A stretch of 64,000 nucleotides of DNA, from assembly GCA_019694835.1 (NCBI GenBank), contig JAIBBE010000057.1, forward strand, positions 73,891 to 137,890, read 5' to 3'. Source of the DNA: Fimbriimonadaceae bacterium (GTDB taxonomy: Bacteria; Armatimonadota; Fimbriimonadia; Fimbriimonadales; Fimbriimonadaceae). The notes under the pieces are model-generated. The model was not told the origin of the DNA. It ran no database searches and saw only the letters and a list, made by a program, of their open reading frames with translations. Positions 1 through 7,916 of this stretch are shown here, piece by piece. The stretch's first letter is position 1; each line of letters begins with the position of its first letter. The translations under genes and the position numbers were made by a program.

Positions 1-338
1 ACATCATGTGGCCTTGGGGCTACACTTTTGCGCTTTGCCCGGACGATACGACTCACCGCATGCTGGGCAACCGAATGAAGGCCATCATTTTGAACACCAG
101 CGGCGTGAACTACACGCAGGGGCCGATTGCCGACACGCTTTACCAGGCGAGCGGCGTCAGCGTCGACTATTTCTACCAGCCTCTCGGAGCGCTTTCGATG
201 ACGGTCGAGCTTCGCGATACGACTACCTTTGATCTGCCTCCTTCGCAAATCCTCCCTACGGCACAGGAGAACTGGGAAGCGTTCCGACTGTTCTTGATCG
301 ATGCGATCCTGGGCAAGCGCGGCGGCATTCGTAAGTAG
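1..338 (+). CDS. M14 zinc carboxypeptidase, C-terminal fragment
   Basis: This is the last ~110 residues of a protein whose start lies before the window; the frame is already open at base 3. The fragment has the pattern of the end of M14 (carboxypeptidase A-like) peptidases: PWGYTFALCPDD near the beginning, then YTQGPIADTLYQASGVSVDY, and TVELRD, whose Glu matches the catalytic general base of the family. These enzymes remove C-terminal residues from peptides with one zinc ion. The zinc-binding HxxE and His ligands would lie upstream, out of view. The M23 peptidase gene follows after 17 bases on the same strand, so the two may be co-transcribed. The family call is fairly secure; the substrate is unknown. 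Confidence 0.8.
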   Translation, partial: IMWPWGYTFALCPDDTTHRMLGNRMKAIILNTSGVNYTQGPIADTLYQASGVSVDYFYQPLGALSMTVELRDTTTFDLPPSQILPTAQENWEAFRLFLIDAILGKRGGIRK

Positions 339-355
339 CGCGGGTAAAGTGCAGC

Positions 356-1453
356 ATGTCCGCCACCGCGATTGCCTGTCTCTTGACGCTGTCCGCTCAA
401 ACGAAGTACGTGATGCCGCCGCAAGTCAGCATCAGCAGCGACACGCCGCTGGTGCCGATGTTCCACCAGGACAAGGCCTACCTCGTTTACGAACTGCAGC
501 TGGTCAATTACGCTTCGAAATCGGTGGACCTCACGAAAATCGCGGTCAACGACTCAAAGGGCAAAGTCTTGGGGACCTTCACCGGCGAAGCGCTGAAAAG
601 CTGCTTCGTCAAAGGCCAGGATCCATCCGAAATTGAACCTGGAAAGCTCGTCGTGGCCTATATGTGGCTGAGCTTCCCCGCGGGTGCCATTCCGGACAAG
701 ATCGGGCATACGCTGACCTTCAACCGAGACGATCCGGGGCCGCCGACGGTATCCGGTGGGCGGCTGCAGCTTTCGGCCAAGCGCGGCGTCACTATCCATC
801 CGCCCTTGCAGGGAACGAATTGGATCGCCGCCAATGGCCCCTCCAATACGTCGGGTCACCGCAGAGCGCGCCTCTGCCTTGGGGGACACGCTTCAATCGG
901 ACAGCGTTTCGCCATCGACTGGGTGCAGGTGGACCAGGAGGGAAAGAGTTTCAGCGGGCCCGAAGAGAAGAACGAGAGCTACTTCGCGTACAACGAGAAC
1001 GTCCTCGCCTGCGCTGATGCCAAGGTTGTTGTCGTCGTCGATGGCGTGAAGTCCAACATCCCGCACGGCAACGCGCTCGCGGAAGTGATCACGCCCCGGA
1101 CGCTGCCGGGCAACCACATCATTTTGGACTTGGGGCGTGGCATCTACGCTGCCTATGCCCACCTCATCCCGGGTTCGATTCGCGTCAAGGCCGGTCAGCG
1201 CGTGAAGGTTGGTCAGGTGATGGCCAAGCTCGGCAACACGGGGAACTCAAGCGAGCCCCACCTGCACTTCCAGATCATGAATGCACCGGACTTCGTAATG
1301 TCCGAAGGGCTTCCCTTTGGGCACCCGGTTTTGACGATTCAGAAGACCACGCTTGTTCCTGGCAATGAATTCGGTACCAAGCTGACGGGGTCCCGGATCC
1401 AGATCAAGAACCAAATGCCGCTCGAAGACGATTGGGTCAGCTTCCCTCGTTAG
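356..1453 (+). CDS. M23-family metallopeptidase
   Basis: A 365-residue protein. Residues ~1-140 form a domain I do not recognise, after a short hydrophobic start (SATAIACLLTLSA) that may be a signal peptide. The C-terminal half is an M23 (lysostaphin-type) peptidase domain: HRRA and QRFAIDW supply the first His and Asp zinc ligands, PGNHIILDLG and YAHLIPGS follow, and PHLHFQI carries the HxH motif. M23 enzymes usually cut peptidoglycan cross-links, and some are inactive regulators; here the visible ligands look intact. It lies just after the M14 carboxypeptidase and overlaps the convergent sigma gene by 4 bases at the stop codons. The exact start is not certain because no strong ribosome site is seen. 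Confidence 0.85.
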   Translation: MSATAIACLLTLSAQTKYVMPPQVSISSDTPLVPMFHQDKAYLVYELQLVNYASKSVDLTKIAVNDSKGKVLGTFTGEALKSCFVKGQDPSEIEPGKLVVAYMWLSFPAGAIPDKIGHTLTFNRDDPGPPTVSGGRLQLSAKRGVTIHPPLQGTNWIAANGPSNTSGHRRARLCLGGHASIGQRFAIDWVQVDQEGKSFSGPEEKNESYFAYNENVLACADAKVVVVVDGVKSNIPHGNALAEVITPRTLPGNHIILDLGRGIYAAYAHLIPGSIRVKAGQRVKVGQVMAKLGNTGNSSEPHLHFQIMNAPDFVMSEGLPFGHPVLTIQKTTLVPGNEFGTKLTGSRIQIKNQMPLEDDWVSFPR

Positions 1454-2313
1454 TGACTGAGGAGTTCGCGGAGTTGGCGCCTTTGGGCAAGTGCGCGCAG
1501 CTTCTTGATGGCTTGGATTTCGATCTGGCGAATGCGCTCGCGACTCAATTCGAGTTCGCGGGCTAGGCTGTCTCGAACGGTGTTGTCGTCGGCGATGCCT
1601 TCCATTTTGAGGCGATAGCTCATCACGCGTCGCTCTCGATCACTGAGTTCCATTAGAATGTGCTGGAGTTCTTCCATCACTTCGCCGCTCAGGCATTCCG
1701 TTTCGGGGTCGACCTGGCTGTCATCTTTGAGGAGGTTGCCCAAGGTGGTGTTCTCATTGTCGCCGACTCGCATGTCGAGACTGAGCATTTCCTGGCTGGC
1801 TTGAGACAGCGCGAGAAGTCGCTTGGGGCTGATGCCGATGGTTGCGGCAAGCTGTTCGGGGGTGGGTTCGTGTCCCAGTTCACGGACCAATTGGGCGCGA
1901 ATGCGTTCGATTTTGCGAAGGGACTGGGAAATGTGAGCAGGAATTCGGATGGCTTTCGCCTTGTTGTCGAGGGCTCGTCCAATGGACTGGCGGATCCAGT
2001 GGGTGGCATAGGTTGAGAACCGGAAGCCTTTGTCTGGATCAAACCGCTCGACGGCGTGCATGAGGCCGATGGCACCCTCTTGAATGAGGTCCTCGATCGG
2101 AATCGCCTTGCTGCGGTAGGCCTTGGCGATGTTGATGACGAGCCGCATATTCGATTCAACGAGCCGTTGCTTTGCGTGTGAATCGCCTCGCTGGGCGGCA
2201 CGGGTCAGCACCACCTCTTCCTCAGGGCACAGCAGTGGGGCCTGAGTGAGCCGGTTCAGATAGCTCGGCAGATTATCTTCGTGCTCCGTCCAATCGTATT
2301 GCATGCTCACCAT
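1450..2313 (-). CDS. RNA polymerase sigma-70 factor (RpoD/SigA group)
   Basis: A 287-residue sigma factor with regions 1.2 to 4. Region 1.2 starts near residue 14 (SYLNRLTQAPLLCPEEE). Region 2 holds the core-binding and -10 recognition segments, DLIQEGAIGLMHAVERFD and FSTYATHWIRQSIGRAL. Region 3 begins near IRIPAHISQSLRKIER, and region 4 ends in LELSRERIRQIEIQAIKKL, the -35 helix-turn-helix. It lacks the long region 1.1, so it could be the short housekeeping factor of this lineage or a group 2 factor (SigB/RpoS-like). The ATG at 2313 has AGGA about 5 bases upstream. The gene is monocistronic as far as can be seen, convergent with the M23 peptidase gene. Confidence 0.92.
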   Translation of the reverse strand: MVSMQYDWTEHEDNLPSYLNRLTQAPLLCPEEEVVLTRAAQRGDSHAKQRLVESNMRLVINIAKAYRSKAIPIEDLIQEGAIGLMHAVERFDPDKGFRFSTYATHWIRQSIGRALDNKAKAIRIPAHISQSLRKIERIRAQLVRELGHEPTPEQLAATIGISPKRLLALSQASQEMLSLDMRVGDNENTTLGNLLKDDSQVDPETECLSGEVMEELQHILMELSDRERRVMSYRLKMEGIADDNTVRDSLARELELSRERIRQIEIQAIKKLRALAQRRQLRELLSH

Positions 2314-2627
2314 GTCTTCCTCAACTCCGTACGCGTCATCGCTGTTAGGGTTGGTACCCTACTTGGAGCTTCCAGTTCGCTCTTCCGGCAAAGACCATGC
2401 CAAAGGGCCTAAGCGACGGTCCTAGAGCGGATAGGACGAGGCAACTCTGGCAGTTGTTCGTTTCTACGCCCTATTTTTGCCGATAGATGCAAGTTTCTGC
2501 CGCTGATCCCCCCTCTTTTTGCCGGGCGAGGTGGAAAAACCTGGTAATCCTCTCGCACCTCAAGCCGAAAGGGACAGCGACCGTCTCTGGTCACTGTCCC
2601 TCTCGTCTTTCAGGGTCTCGTCGAAGC
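2314..2627. other. intergenic gap between sigma factor and PEP-CTERM gene
   Basis: This 314-base gap holds the upstream region of the sigma gene and, at 2570-2601, the hairpin downstream of the PEP-CTERM gene. I see no convincing open reading frame; the short frames here have no initiation site or recognisable product. Confidence 0.5.
2570..2601 (-). terminator. terminator-like hairpin after PEP-CTERM gene
   Basis: The arms AGGGACAGCGACC and GGTCACTGTCCCT pair over 13 bases with one G-T wobble and a 6-base loop. The hairpin lies 27 bases past the PEP-CTERM stop codon on the minus strand. The following T run is short (TTT), so termination is plausible but not certain. Confidence 0.5.
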
Positions 2628-3236
2628 TTACTTTCGGCGACGGCGCAGAAGAGCTGCCGCTCCGATTCCGAGGGCAATCATCGTGCCGGGCTCGGGAACG
2701 AGGTGCAGGTTCTGGTTGACGATGGCCACGCCTGCGAGGTCGAGCACGTTGGTATCAACCGCCGACATGGTGAACGCCTTCTTAACACGGATCTTCGGGA
2801 CCTGTCGATCCAGAACGATCATCGTGTTCCAGTTCAGGCCGCTGTTCGCGTCGAAGACATGGCTTGCGAGTCCGATCGGACCGCCGACTTCGTTGTTGTT
2901 CGCGTCGAGTTCGAACACCTGCTCCTGGAAAATGATGAAGCCGCTTCCCGCGATGGCAGCACCAAGGTTGATGCCAACCTGGTCGGCCCAGACACCGATA
3001 CCGGCGTCAGCGTCGTACTGGATGTTCAGCGTCCCCGAGCGAAGTGGAGCGACCGGGTCGCCGACAATCGCATTCGGAGTGAAGAAGCTGATCGAGTTTG
3101 CGTTCGTGTTGAATGACGATCCCGTCGACAGAGGTGGCGACTGGATCTGAACGTTATAAAAGACGACCGCATTCGCCGAGACCGTCGCGAAGACGGCAAC
3201 TGCGAGGCCGGCAATTCGTGATACTGCTTTGTTCAT
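2628..3236 (-). CDS. PEP-CTERM sorting domain protein
   Basis: A 202-residue exported protein of unknown role. It has an N-terminal signal peptide (MNKAVSRIAGLAVAVFATVSANA), about 150 residues rich in Asn, Gly and hydrophobic residues as in extracellular beta-sheet proteins, and a C-terminal sorting tag: VPEPGTM, a hydrophobic helix (ALGIGAAALL) and RRRRK. By family knowledge such tags are cut by an exosortase and the proteins reach the outer surface or exopolysaccharide matrix; no exosortase gene is in this window. The start is the ATG at 3236. The gene stands alone, with a -10-like element about 80 bases upstream and a hairpin downstream. Confidence 0.9.
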   Translation of the reverse strand: MNKAVSRIAGLAVAVFATVSANAVVFYNVQIQSPPLSTGSSFNTNANSISFFTPNAIVGDPVAPLRSGTLNIQYDADAGIGVWADQVGINLGAAIAGSGFIIFQEQVFELDANNNEVGGPIGLASHVFDANSGLNWNTMIVLDRQVPKIRVKKAFTMSAVDTNVLDLAGVAIVNQNLHLVPEPGTMIALGIGAAALLRRRRK

Positions 3237-3318
3237 GGTTGGCCTGTTCCTTCCTTAAGATAATGACTGGCCTATTCCGAGGCCAAACGAGCAACTCCCC
3301 TCTGGAGATACTGTTCGT

Positions 3319-3324
3319 ATTATA
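3319..3324 (-). promoter_or_regulatory. candidate -10 element for PEP-CTERM gene
   Basis: Read on the minus strand this is TATAAT, a perfect match to the sigma-70 -10 consensus, about 80 bases before the ATG at 3236. No good -35 hexamer is visible at 16-18 bases, so this rests on the -10 and position alone. Confidence 0.4.
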
Positions 3325-3394
3325 CAAGGACTTCGTCGTGTTCTGGCGGCGCAATTGTCGGATCTTAACAAAAATTCATCTAAGAGGCGGCCTG

Positions 3395-4231
3395 TCACTC
3401 CTTCCCCAGCCCAGCAGGCGTACGCGTCTTCCCGAGGAATCCGGCCATCGCAATGATCGTCGCCAGGTAGGGCAAGGCGTTCCAAAACTGCGAGGGCAGA
3501 TTCGCTCCCAAAATGGTCGAGCCCTGCAGCTTGATCTGGAGGGTGTACATGACCCCGAAACCCAGACATGCTACCAGTGTCGGTATCGGCCTCCAGCCAC
3601 CAAGAATCAGGGCAGCCAGCGCCACGAATCCTCGTCCCGCCGTCATTCCGTCGGTGAAGCGCCCCGCGTTGGTGACAATCATGGCTCCCGCCAATCCGCA
3701 GAATACACCCGTTGCGGCGAGGGCGAGGTACCGCACCTTAATCGGGTCTACGCCCATCTGTCGGGCCTTGTCAGGGTCGTTTCCGACCGCGAGCAGCCTT
3801 AATCCGCCTCGGGTTCGCTTCAGATAGAGCCAAAGCAAGAGGGGGAGCCCAAAGGCGAGAACGTCATAGAGCCACATCGGGAGCTGCGGAATCTCGCCCT
3901 GGCGATTAAGGTCGGTAAAGCGCTTGTCGATGAAGTTCGTTCCGCCAAAGGCGAGCAAGTTGATCGCCATGCCGCTGATGATGTGGTCAATCTTGTACAT
4001 CTGGGTCAGCAGGCAGTGGAAGAAGGCCATCGCCACCGCGCTTGCCAAACCAGCGATCAGACCCACAACCGGTCCGAAAGGCACCGAGACAACTGCGATG
4101 GCGCAGCAGGCGGTCAGCATGAAGCCCTCAAGGGCGATGTTCATGATGCCCGACCGTTCGCTGGTCAACCCGCCCATAGCAGCCAGTAAGAGTGGACCGG
4201 CAAGGGAAATCAGGACGAGAATCAGGTCCAT
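3395..4231 (-). CDS. ABC transporter permease, nucleoside/BMP type (second subunit)
   Basis: A 278-residue membrane protein of the BPD_transp_2 family, with about eight hydrophobic segments. The motif SERSGIMNIALEGFML near residue 24 is typical of the NupQ/YufQ subunit of nucleoside importers. RLLAVGNDPDKARQMGVDP forms the cytoplasmic coupling loop, and GFVALAALILGGWRP follows. The frame can be read upstream to 4468, but the ATG at 4231 is preferred because it overlaps the stop of the previous gene (TAATG), and the family begins here. It is the last gene of the operon 7822-3395. Nucleosides are the best guess for the substrate, but sugars cannot be excluded. Confidence 0.9.
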   Translation of the reverse strand: MDLILVLISLAGPLLLAAMGGLTSERSGIMNIALEGFMLTACCAIAVVSVPFGPVVGLIAGLASAVAMAFFHCLLTQMYKIDHIISGMAINLLAFGGTNFIDKRFTDLNRQGEIPQLPMWLYDVLAFGLPLLLWLYLKRTRGGLRLLAVGNDPDKARQMGVDPIKVRYLALAATGVFCGLAGAMIVTNAGRFTDGMTAGRGFVALAALILGGWRPIPTLVACLGFGVMYTLQIKLQGSTILGANLPSQFWNALPYLATIIAMAGFLGKTRTPAGLGKE

Positions 4232-5223
4232 TAGGCAGCCTTCCTCGTGCGGTAGCGGTAGGCGGCGAAGCCGATGATGAGTAGGCCGAGGAGGACGCCG
4301 TTCAGGCCCTTGGGCACCCCGTTTGCCGCCATTGCCGTTGAGCCCGTGCTCAGAATGCCAAAGAGACCTGCTGCGGGTAAGAGCCCCCAAGGCGTCGACC
4401 CGGCGAGGAGTGCGACGCCGAGGGCGTCGAATCCGTAGCCGGGCGAGAAGCCCTCGTAAAAGCGCCACTCGTAGGCGAGAACCTGGCAGGCTCCGGCAAG
4501 GCCACCAATGGCACCCGAAACGGCCATGGCGCGCAGGGTGACAGCTTTAACGTTCACCCCAGCAACTTCGGCCGCACGGATGTTGGCTCCCGTTGCGCTG
4601 AGTTCGTAACCAGCTACCGTTCGTTTCAGCCAAAGCGCGAGGCCAACAACTAGGAGCATTGCGATGACGAGAGCGATGTTGAGCGCGAACGGGGGCGACG
4701 AGAACAGGGTCGGAAGCCGGGAATCGGGCGGGAGGATCGCGGTGGTGGTGGACTCCTGCTTGGGTGCCTTCAGCGGTCCAGCGACGAGCCATGTCGTCAG
4801 GAAGATCGCAATGTTGTTGAGCATGATCGTCGTAATGACCTCATGCCCGTTCTTGTAGGCCTTGATCCAGCCGGCGGGAAATGCCCAGACCGCCCCAGCG
4901 AAGCAGCCCGCGATCAGCGCCAAGAGGACACCCAACGGCCCCTTGATGGCGAGGCCGACGAAAGCGGCACAAACCGCCCCAACCAGGAACTGACCTTCAA
5001 CGCCAATATTGAAGAGTCCAGCTTTGAGCCCGAGAAACACCGCGACTCCGGCCATTAAGAGCGGGGTGACTTCCTTCAGAGTCCTCGCCAGAGCCCCTTT
5101 CGTCCCGAGGCTGCCGCGAAACAGATCAGCAAGGGCCTGCTGGGGCATTACGCCAGCGAGCAACAACGCTCCAATCACGAGCAGGAAGGAGCACAGAATG
5201 AGGGCGATCAGCCGTCCGTTCAC
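4231..5223 (-). CDS. ABC transporter permease, nucleoside/BMP type (first subunit)
   Basis: A 330-residue integral membrane protein of the same family as its downstream neighbour, resembling NupP/YufP. Features in order: N-terminal helix, LARTLKEVTPLLMAGVAVFL, GLFNIGVEGQFLVGA (the conserved Asn-Ile-Gly loop), NGHEVITTIMLNNIA, and ELSATGANIRAAEVAGVNV, the loop expected to contact the ATPase. It starts with GTG at 5223, which overlaps the stop of the ATPase gene (GTGA). The two permeases would form the heterodimeric channel of a nucleoside importer together with the double ATPase encoded just upstream. Confidence 0.9.
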   Translation of the reverse strand: MNGRLIALILCSFLLVIGALLLAGVMPQQALADLFRGSLGTKGALARTLKEVTPLLMAGVAVFLGLKAGLFNIGVEGQFLVGAVCAAFVGLAIKGPLGVLLALIAGCFAGAVWAFPAGWIKAYKNGHEVITTIMLNNIAIFLTTWLVAGPLKAPKQESTTTAILPPDSRLPTLFSSPPFALNIALVIAMLLVVGLALWLKRTVAGYELSATGANIRAAEVAGVNVKAVTLRAMAVSGAIGGLAGACQVLAYEWRFYEGFSPGYGFDALGVALLAGSTPWGLLPAAGLFGILSTGSTAMAANGVPKGLNGVLLGLLIIGFAAYRYRTRKAA

Positions 5224-6956
5224 GCCGCTTCCTCGGCCCCCACCATCAGCCGCCCGATCGCGGCGCGATCCTTCTCCTCACCGGGTCGTGGTTCGAAAAT
5301 CCGTCCGCCATTAATCGCGATCACACGGTCGCAGTTTTCCAAGAGTTCATCGAGGTCGAAGCTTACGATGAGGGCCGTCGCTCCCGCGTAGGGTGTGGCG
5401 CCGCCTGCACGGGACTCCGATTCATGCGGTTCGTCATGCCGTGGTGTTTGTCGTCCCATGCCACCCTGGCCAGTTCGACATGTCTCGCGGATGGCGTCAT
5501 AGACGCTACGCGTCCCATCGATATCAAGTCCGCGCGTGGGCTGAAAGGCGAGAATCAGGCGTGGCCCGAGTTCGAGGGCCCGCGCTGCCACGAAGCGCTG
5601 CTGGTTGCCGCCGGAGAGGCTCCGCATCGGCTGGTGGAGGCCGCCGTGTTTGGTCCGAAATCGCTCGGCAATACGCTCCGCCAAAGAACGACGGGCGGTT
5701 GCGTCCACGAGCGGGCCTTGTCGCAACTCACTGGCCCGCTGGAGCCCCAGGGCACCATTGTCCTCCAGACTCCAATTCTCGATGACTCCCTCTTCGTGGC
5801 GATCTTCGGGGATCAGGCGAACTCCTTGGCTGATTCGGTCGGAAGGTGAGAGTCGGTTGATCGAGGTGCCACCTAGGCGGATATCGCCGCTCAGCACCTT
5901 CCCAACCCCTACAAGGGCCTCGAAGAGCTCTCGCTGGCCATTACCGTCGACCCCAGCCAACCCAACGACTTCGCCTTGCCTCAGCGTGAGATCAATGCCC
6001 TTGAGCGCCTCATCGCCGCGCGACCCCATCACCCTCAGGCCCGAAACTTCGAGAAACGGGGTGCCGCCTTGGAACGGCGAAATCTCGCTTTCGGTCATCG
6101 CATGGCCGACGATCCACTCGGCAAGTTGATTCGCAAAAAGCACCGCTGGCGTCTCGCCGGCACGCAACCTCTCGCTGGTTGGAGGTTCGCCGTGAGACCT
6201 CTCCCCCAACCCCTCTCCTCCGCCACCAAGCTCACCGTGCTCCACGTTTTCCGGGCGCAGGAGAGTGGAGACCGGAGGTCGGTCCTTAGGCACCTCGGTA
6301 GATGCGACGTTCTTGCCGCCCCGCAGGACGTGAACGCGGGCGCAGAACTGAAGAACTTCAGGCAGACGGTGAGTGACGAGCAAGATTGTCTTGCCCTGAG
6401 CCGCCAGTTTGGTCAGGCTCGCGAATAGGGCGTCCCCGTCCGCAGGCGAGAGCATCGCGGTCGGCTCGTCCAGGATCATGATGTCGGCTTCGCGCCAGAG
6501 GAGCTTGAGGATTTCGAGCTTCTGGGCTCCGGCCGGACTCAAGGTGCCCGCCTCCGCCGACCAGTCGAACTCGAATCCCATCTGTCTCGCCAAGCCCTCA
6601 GCCCGAACAACTGCAGCATTCTCATCGATCCACGCCCCCGGCTCGGCCCCGAGTATCAAATTCTGGAGACAGGTGAGCTCAGGGATGATGCTGTAGTGCT
6701 GGCTGACCATGCCGATCCGGGCGGCGATAGCCTCGGCGGAATTGCGAAATACCTTGACTTGGCCGTCGATTTCGATGCTCCCCGAGTCAGCAGTGTGGGC
6801 ACCATAAAGCACTTTCATCAGCGTGGTCTTGCCCGCGCCATTCTCGCCGACAATCGCATGAATCGTTCCCTGCTCGACCTCGATGCTCACGTCGTCGAGG
6901 GCAACCACCGCGCCGAATCGCTTGGTGATTCCGGTCAATTTGACGTGCGGCTTCAC
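5220..6956 (-). CDS. ABC transporter double ATPase, nucleoside/sugar type, with two extra segments
   Basis: A 578-residue protein with two nucleotide-binding domains. Domain 1 has Walker A GENGAGKTT (residues 37-45), Walker B ADIMILDEPTA, a divergent signature LSPAGAQKLEILK and the His switch THRL. Domain 2 has the usual degenerate Walker A of this family (GVDGNGQRE), signature LSGGNQQ and LILAFQPTRGLD. The start is GTG at 6956, which overlaps the stop of the dehydrogenase gene (GTGA). Two segments do not fit the family: residues ~225-273 in the linker between domains, and ~494-527 before ALIVSFDLDE. The first is translated from repeat-like DNA (see findings). Both lie at domain edges and keep the frame, so the protein may still work. 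Confidence 0.9.
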   Translation of the reverse strand: MKPHVKLTGITKRFGAVVALDDVSIEVEQGTIHAIVGENGAGKTTLMKVLYGAHTADSGSIEIDGQVKVFRNSAEAIAARIGMVSQHYSIIPELTCLQNLILGAEPGAWIDENAAVVRAEGLARQMGFEFDWSAEAGTLSPAGAQKLEILKLLWREADIMILDEPTAMLSPADGDALFASLTKLAAQGKTILLVTHRLPEVLQFCARVHVLRGGKNVASTEVPKDRPPVSTLLRPENVEHGELGGGGEGLGERSHGEPPTSERLRAGETPAVLFANQLAEWIVGHAMTESEISPFQGGTPFLEVSGLRVMGSRGDEALKGIDLTLRQGEVVGLAGVDGNGQRELFEALVGVGKVLSGDIRLGGTSINRLSPSDRISQGVRLIPEDRHEEGVIENWSLEDNGALGLQRASELRQGPLVDATARRSLAERIAERFRTKHGGLHQPMRSLSGGNQQRFVAARALELGPRLILAFQPTRGLDIDGTRSVYDAIRETCRTGQGGMGRQTPRHDEPHESESRAGGATPYAGATALIVSFDLDELLENCDRVIAINGGRIFEPRPGEEKDRAAIGRLMVGAEEAA

Positions 6957-7822
6957 TCGCCAAACCCCATTTCGAGCATCTCTTGATAAAGTGCGGCCGT
7001 CGTCCATTCGCCGTGTCCCTTTTCCTCGAGACGAGCCAGAAGTTCGTCCACGAGCAGCGTGCCGGGGATCGCGGCGTCGATGGTCTCAGCGGCCTCGGCG
7101 CAGTAACCAAAATCCTTCCGCTGGTTTTTGATCGAGAAGCCGGGCGACCAATCGGCGGCGAGAATCTTGGGTCCGTAGTTCTCGAATGCCCAGCTTCCGG
7201 CGGCTCCACCCGCGAGGAGATCGCGAGTCTGGACGAGGTCGAGCCCCGCTTTCTTCGCAAACGAAAGCGCTTCACACAGGGCGAGCAGCGCACCACCAAC
7301 CGCCATTTGGTTGGCCATTTTCATCATCTGGCCGGCACCTGGCCCACCCACTCGCTCTGCTCGCTTGGCGTAATGCTGCATCGACGGCATGGCTTCGTTG
7401 ATGACCCGGGGCTCGCCGCCGCAGAAGATAGTCAACGCCCCGACCTGCGCGCCCATCGAGCCTCCCGTGATCGGCGCATCCACGAATCGAAATCCGTTTT
7501 CACGAAGTTCATCGTGAATCTCAACAGCGGCTTTTGGTGAGATCGTCGAATGGTCGACGAAGAGGGTCCCGGCAGCTGCATCACGCGTAAGTTCAGCGAG
7601 GCACTCGCGCACATCCTCGGTCCGGTTCACACACAGAAACACGAGTCCGCAGCGCCGACCTAGGTCTGCCAACGAGGCGGCAATCGTGGCCCCACGCTCG
7701 GCGAACAACTCGGATTTGGAGCGGGTTCGATTGAAAACGGTAAGCGGAATCCCCGCGTTCAGGAGGTGCCCCGCCATCGGTCCACCCATCACACCCAGCC
7801 CAACGAAGCCCACCTGAACCAT
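6953..7822 (-). CDS. NAD(P)-dependent beta-hydroxyacid dehydrogenase (3-hydroxyisobutyrate dehydrogenase family)
   Basis: A 289-residue Rossmann enzyme. GFVGLGVMGGPMAGHL at the N-terminus is the dinucleotide site, with VFNRTRSK after strand 2; Asn-Arg-Thr there favours NADP over NAD. DAPITGGSMGAQVGAL is the substrate-binding signature, and Lys in GAGQMMKMANQ is the catalytic lysine; Asn four residues on matches the family. Members oxidise 3-hydroxyisobutyrate, tartronate semialdehyde, succinic semialdehyde or related acids. It is the first gene of an operon with a nucleoside-type ABC importer (GTGA overlap), so it may process a product of the imported compound. The true substrate cannot be read from the sequence. 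Confidence 0.88.
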   Translation of the reverse strand: MVQVGFVGLGVMGGPMAGHLLNAGIPLTVFNRTRSKSELFAERGATIAASLADLGRRCGLVFLCVNRTEDVRECLAELTRDAAAGTLFVDHSTISPKAAVEIHDELRENGFRFVDAPITGGSMGAQVGALTIFCGGEPRVINEAMPSMQHYAKRAERVGGPGAGQMMKMANQMAVGGALLALCEALSFAKKAGLDLVQTRDLLAGGAAGSWAFENYGPKILAADWSPGFSIKNQRKDFGYCAEAAETIDAAIPGTLLVDELLARLEEKGHGEWTTAALYQEMLEMGFGE

Positions 7823-7916
7823 GGGTTCCTATTTTGGCCGAAGTTCGCCCATGATTCCCGTGAATCTAACGGGCCGTAGCGTTCGTTCTGTGTAATATAG
7901 AGGTAGGTAAGACGCT

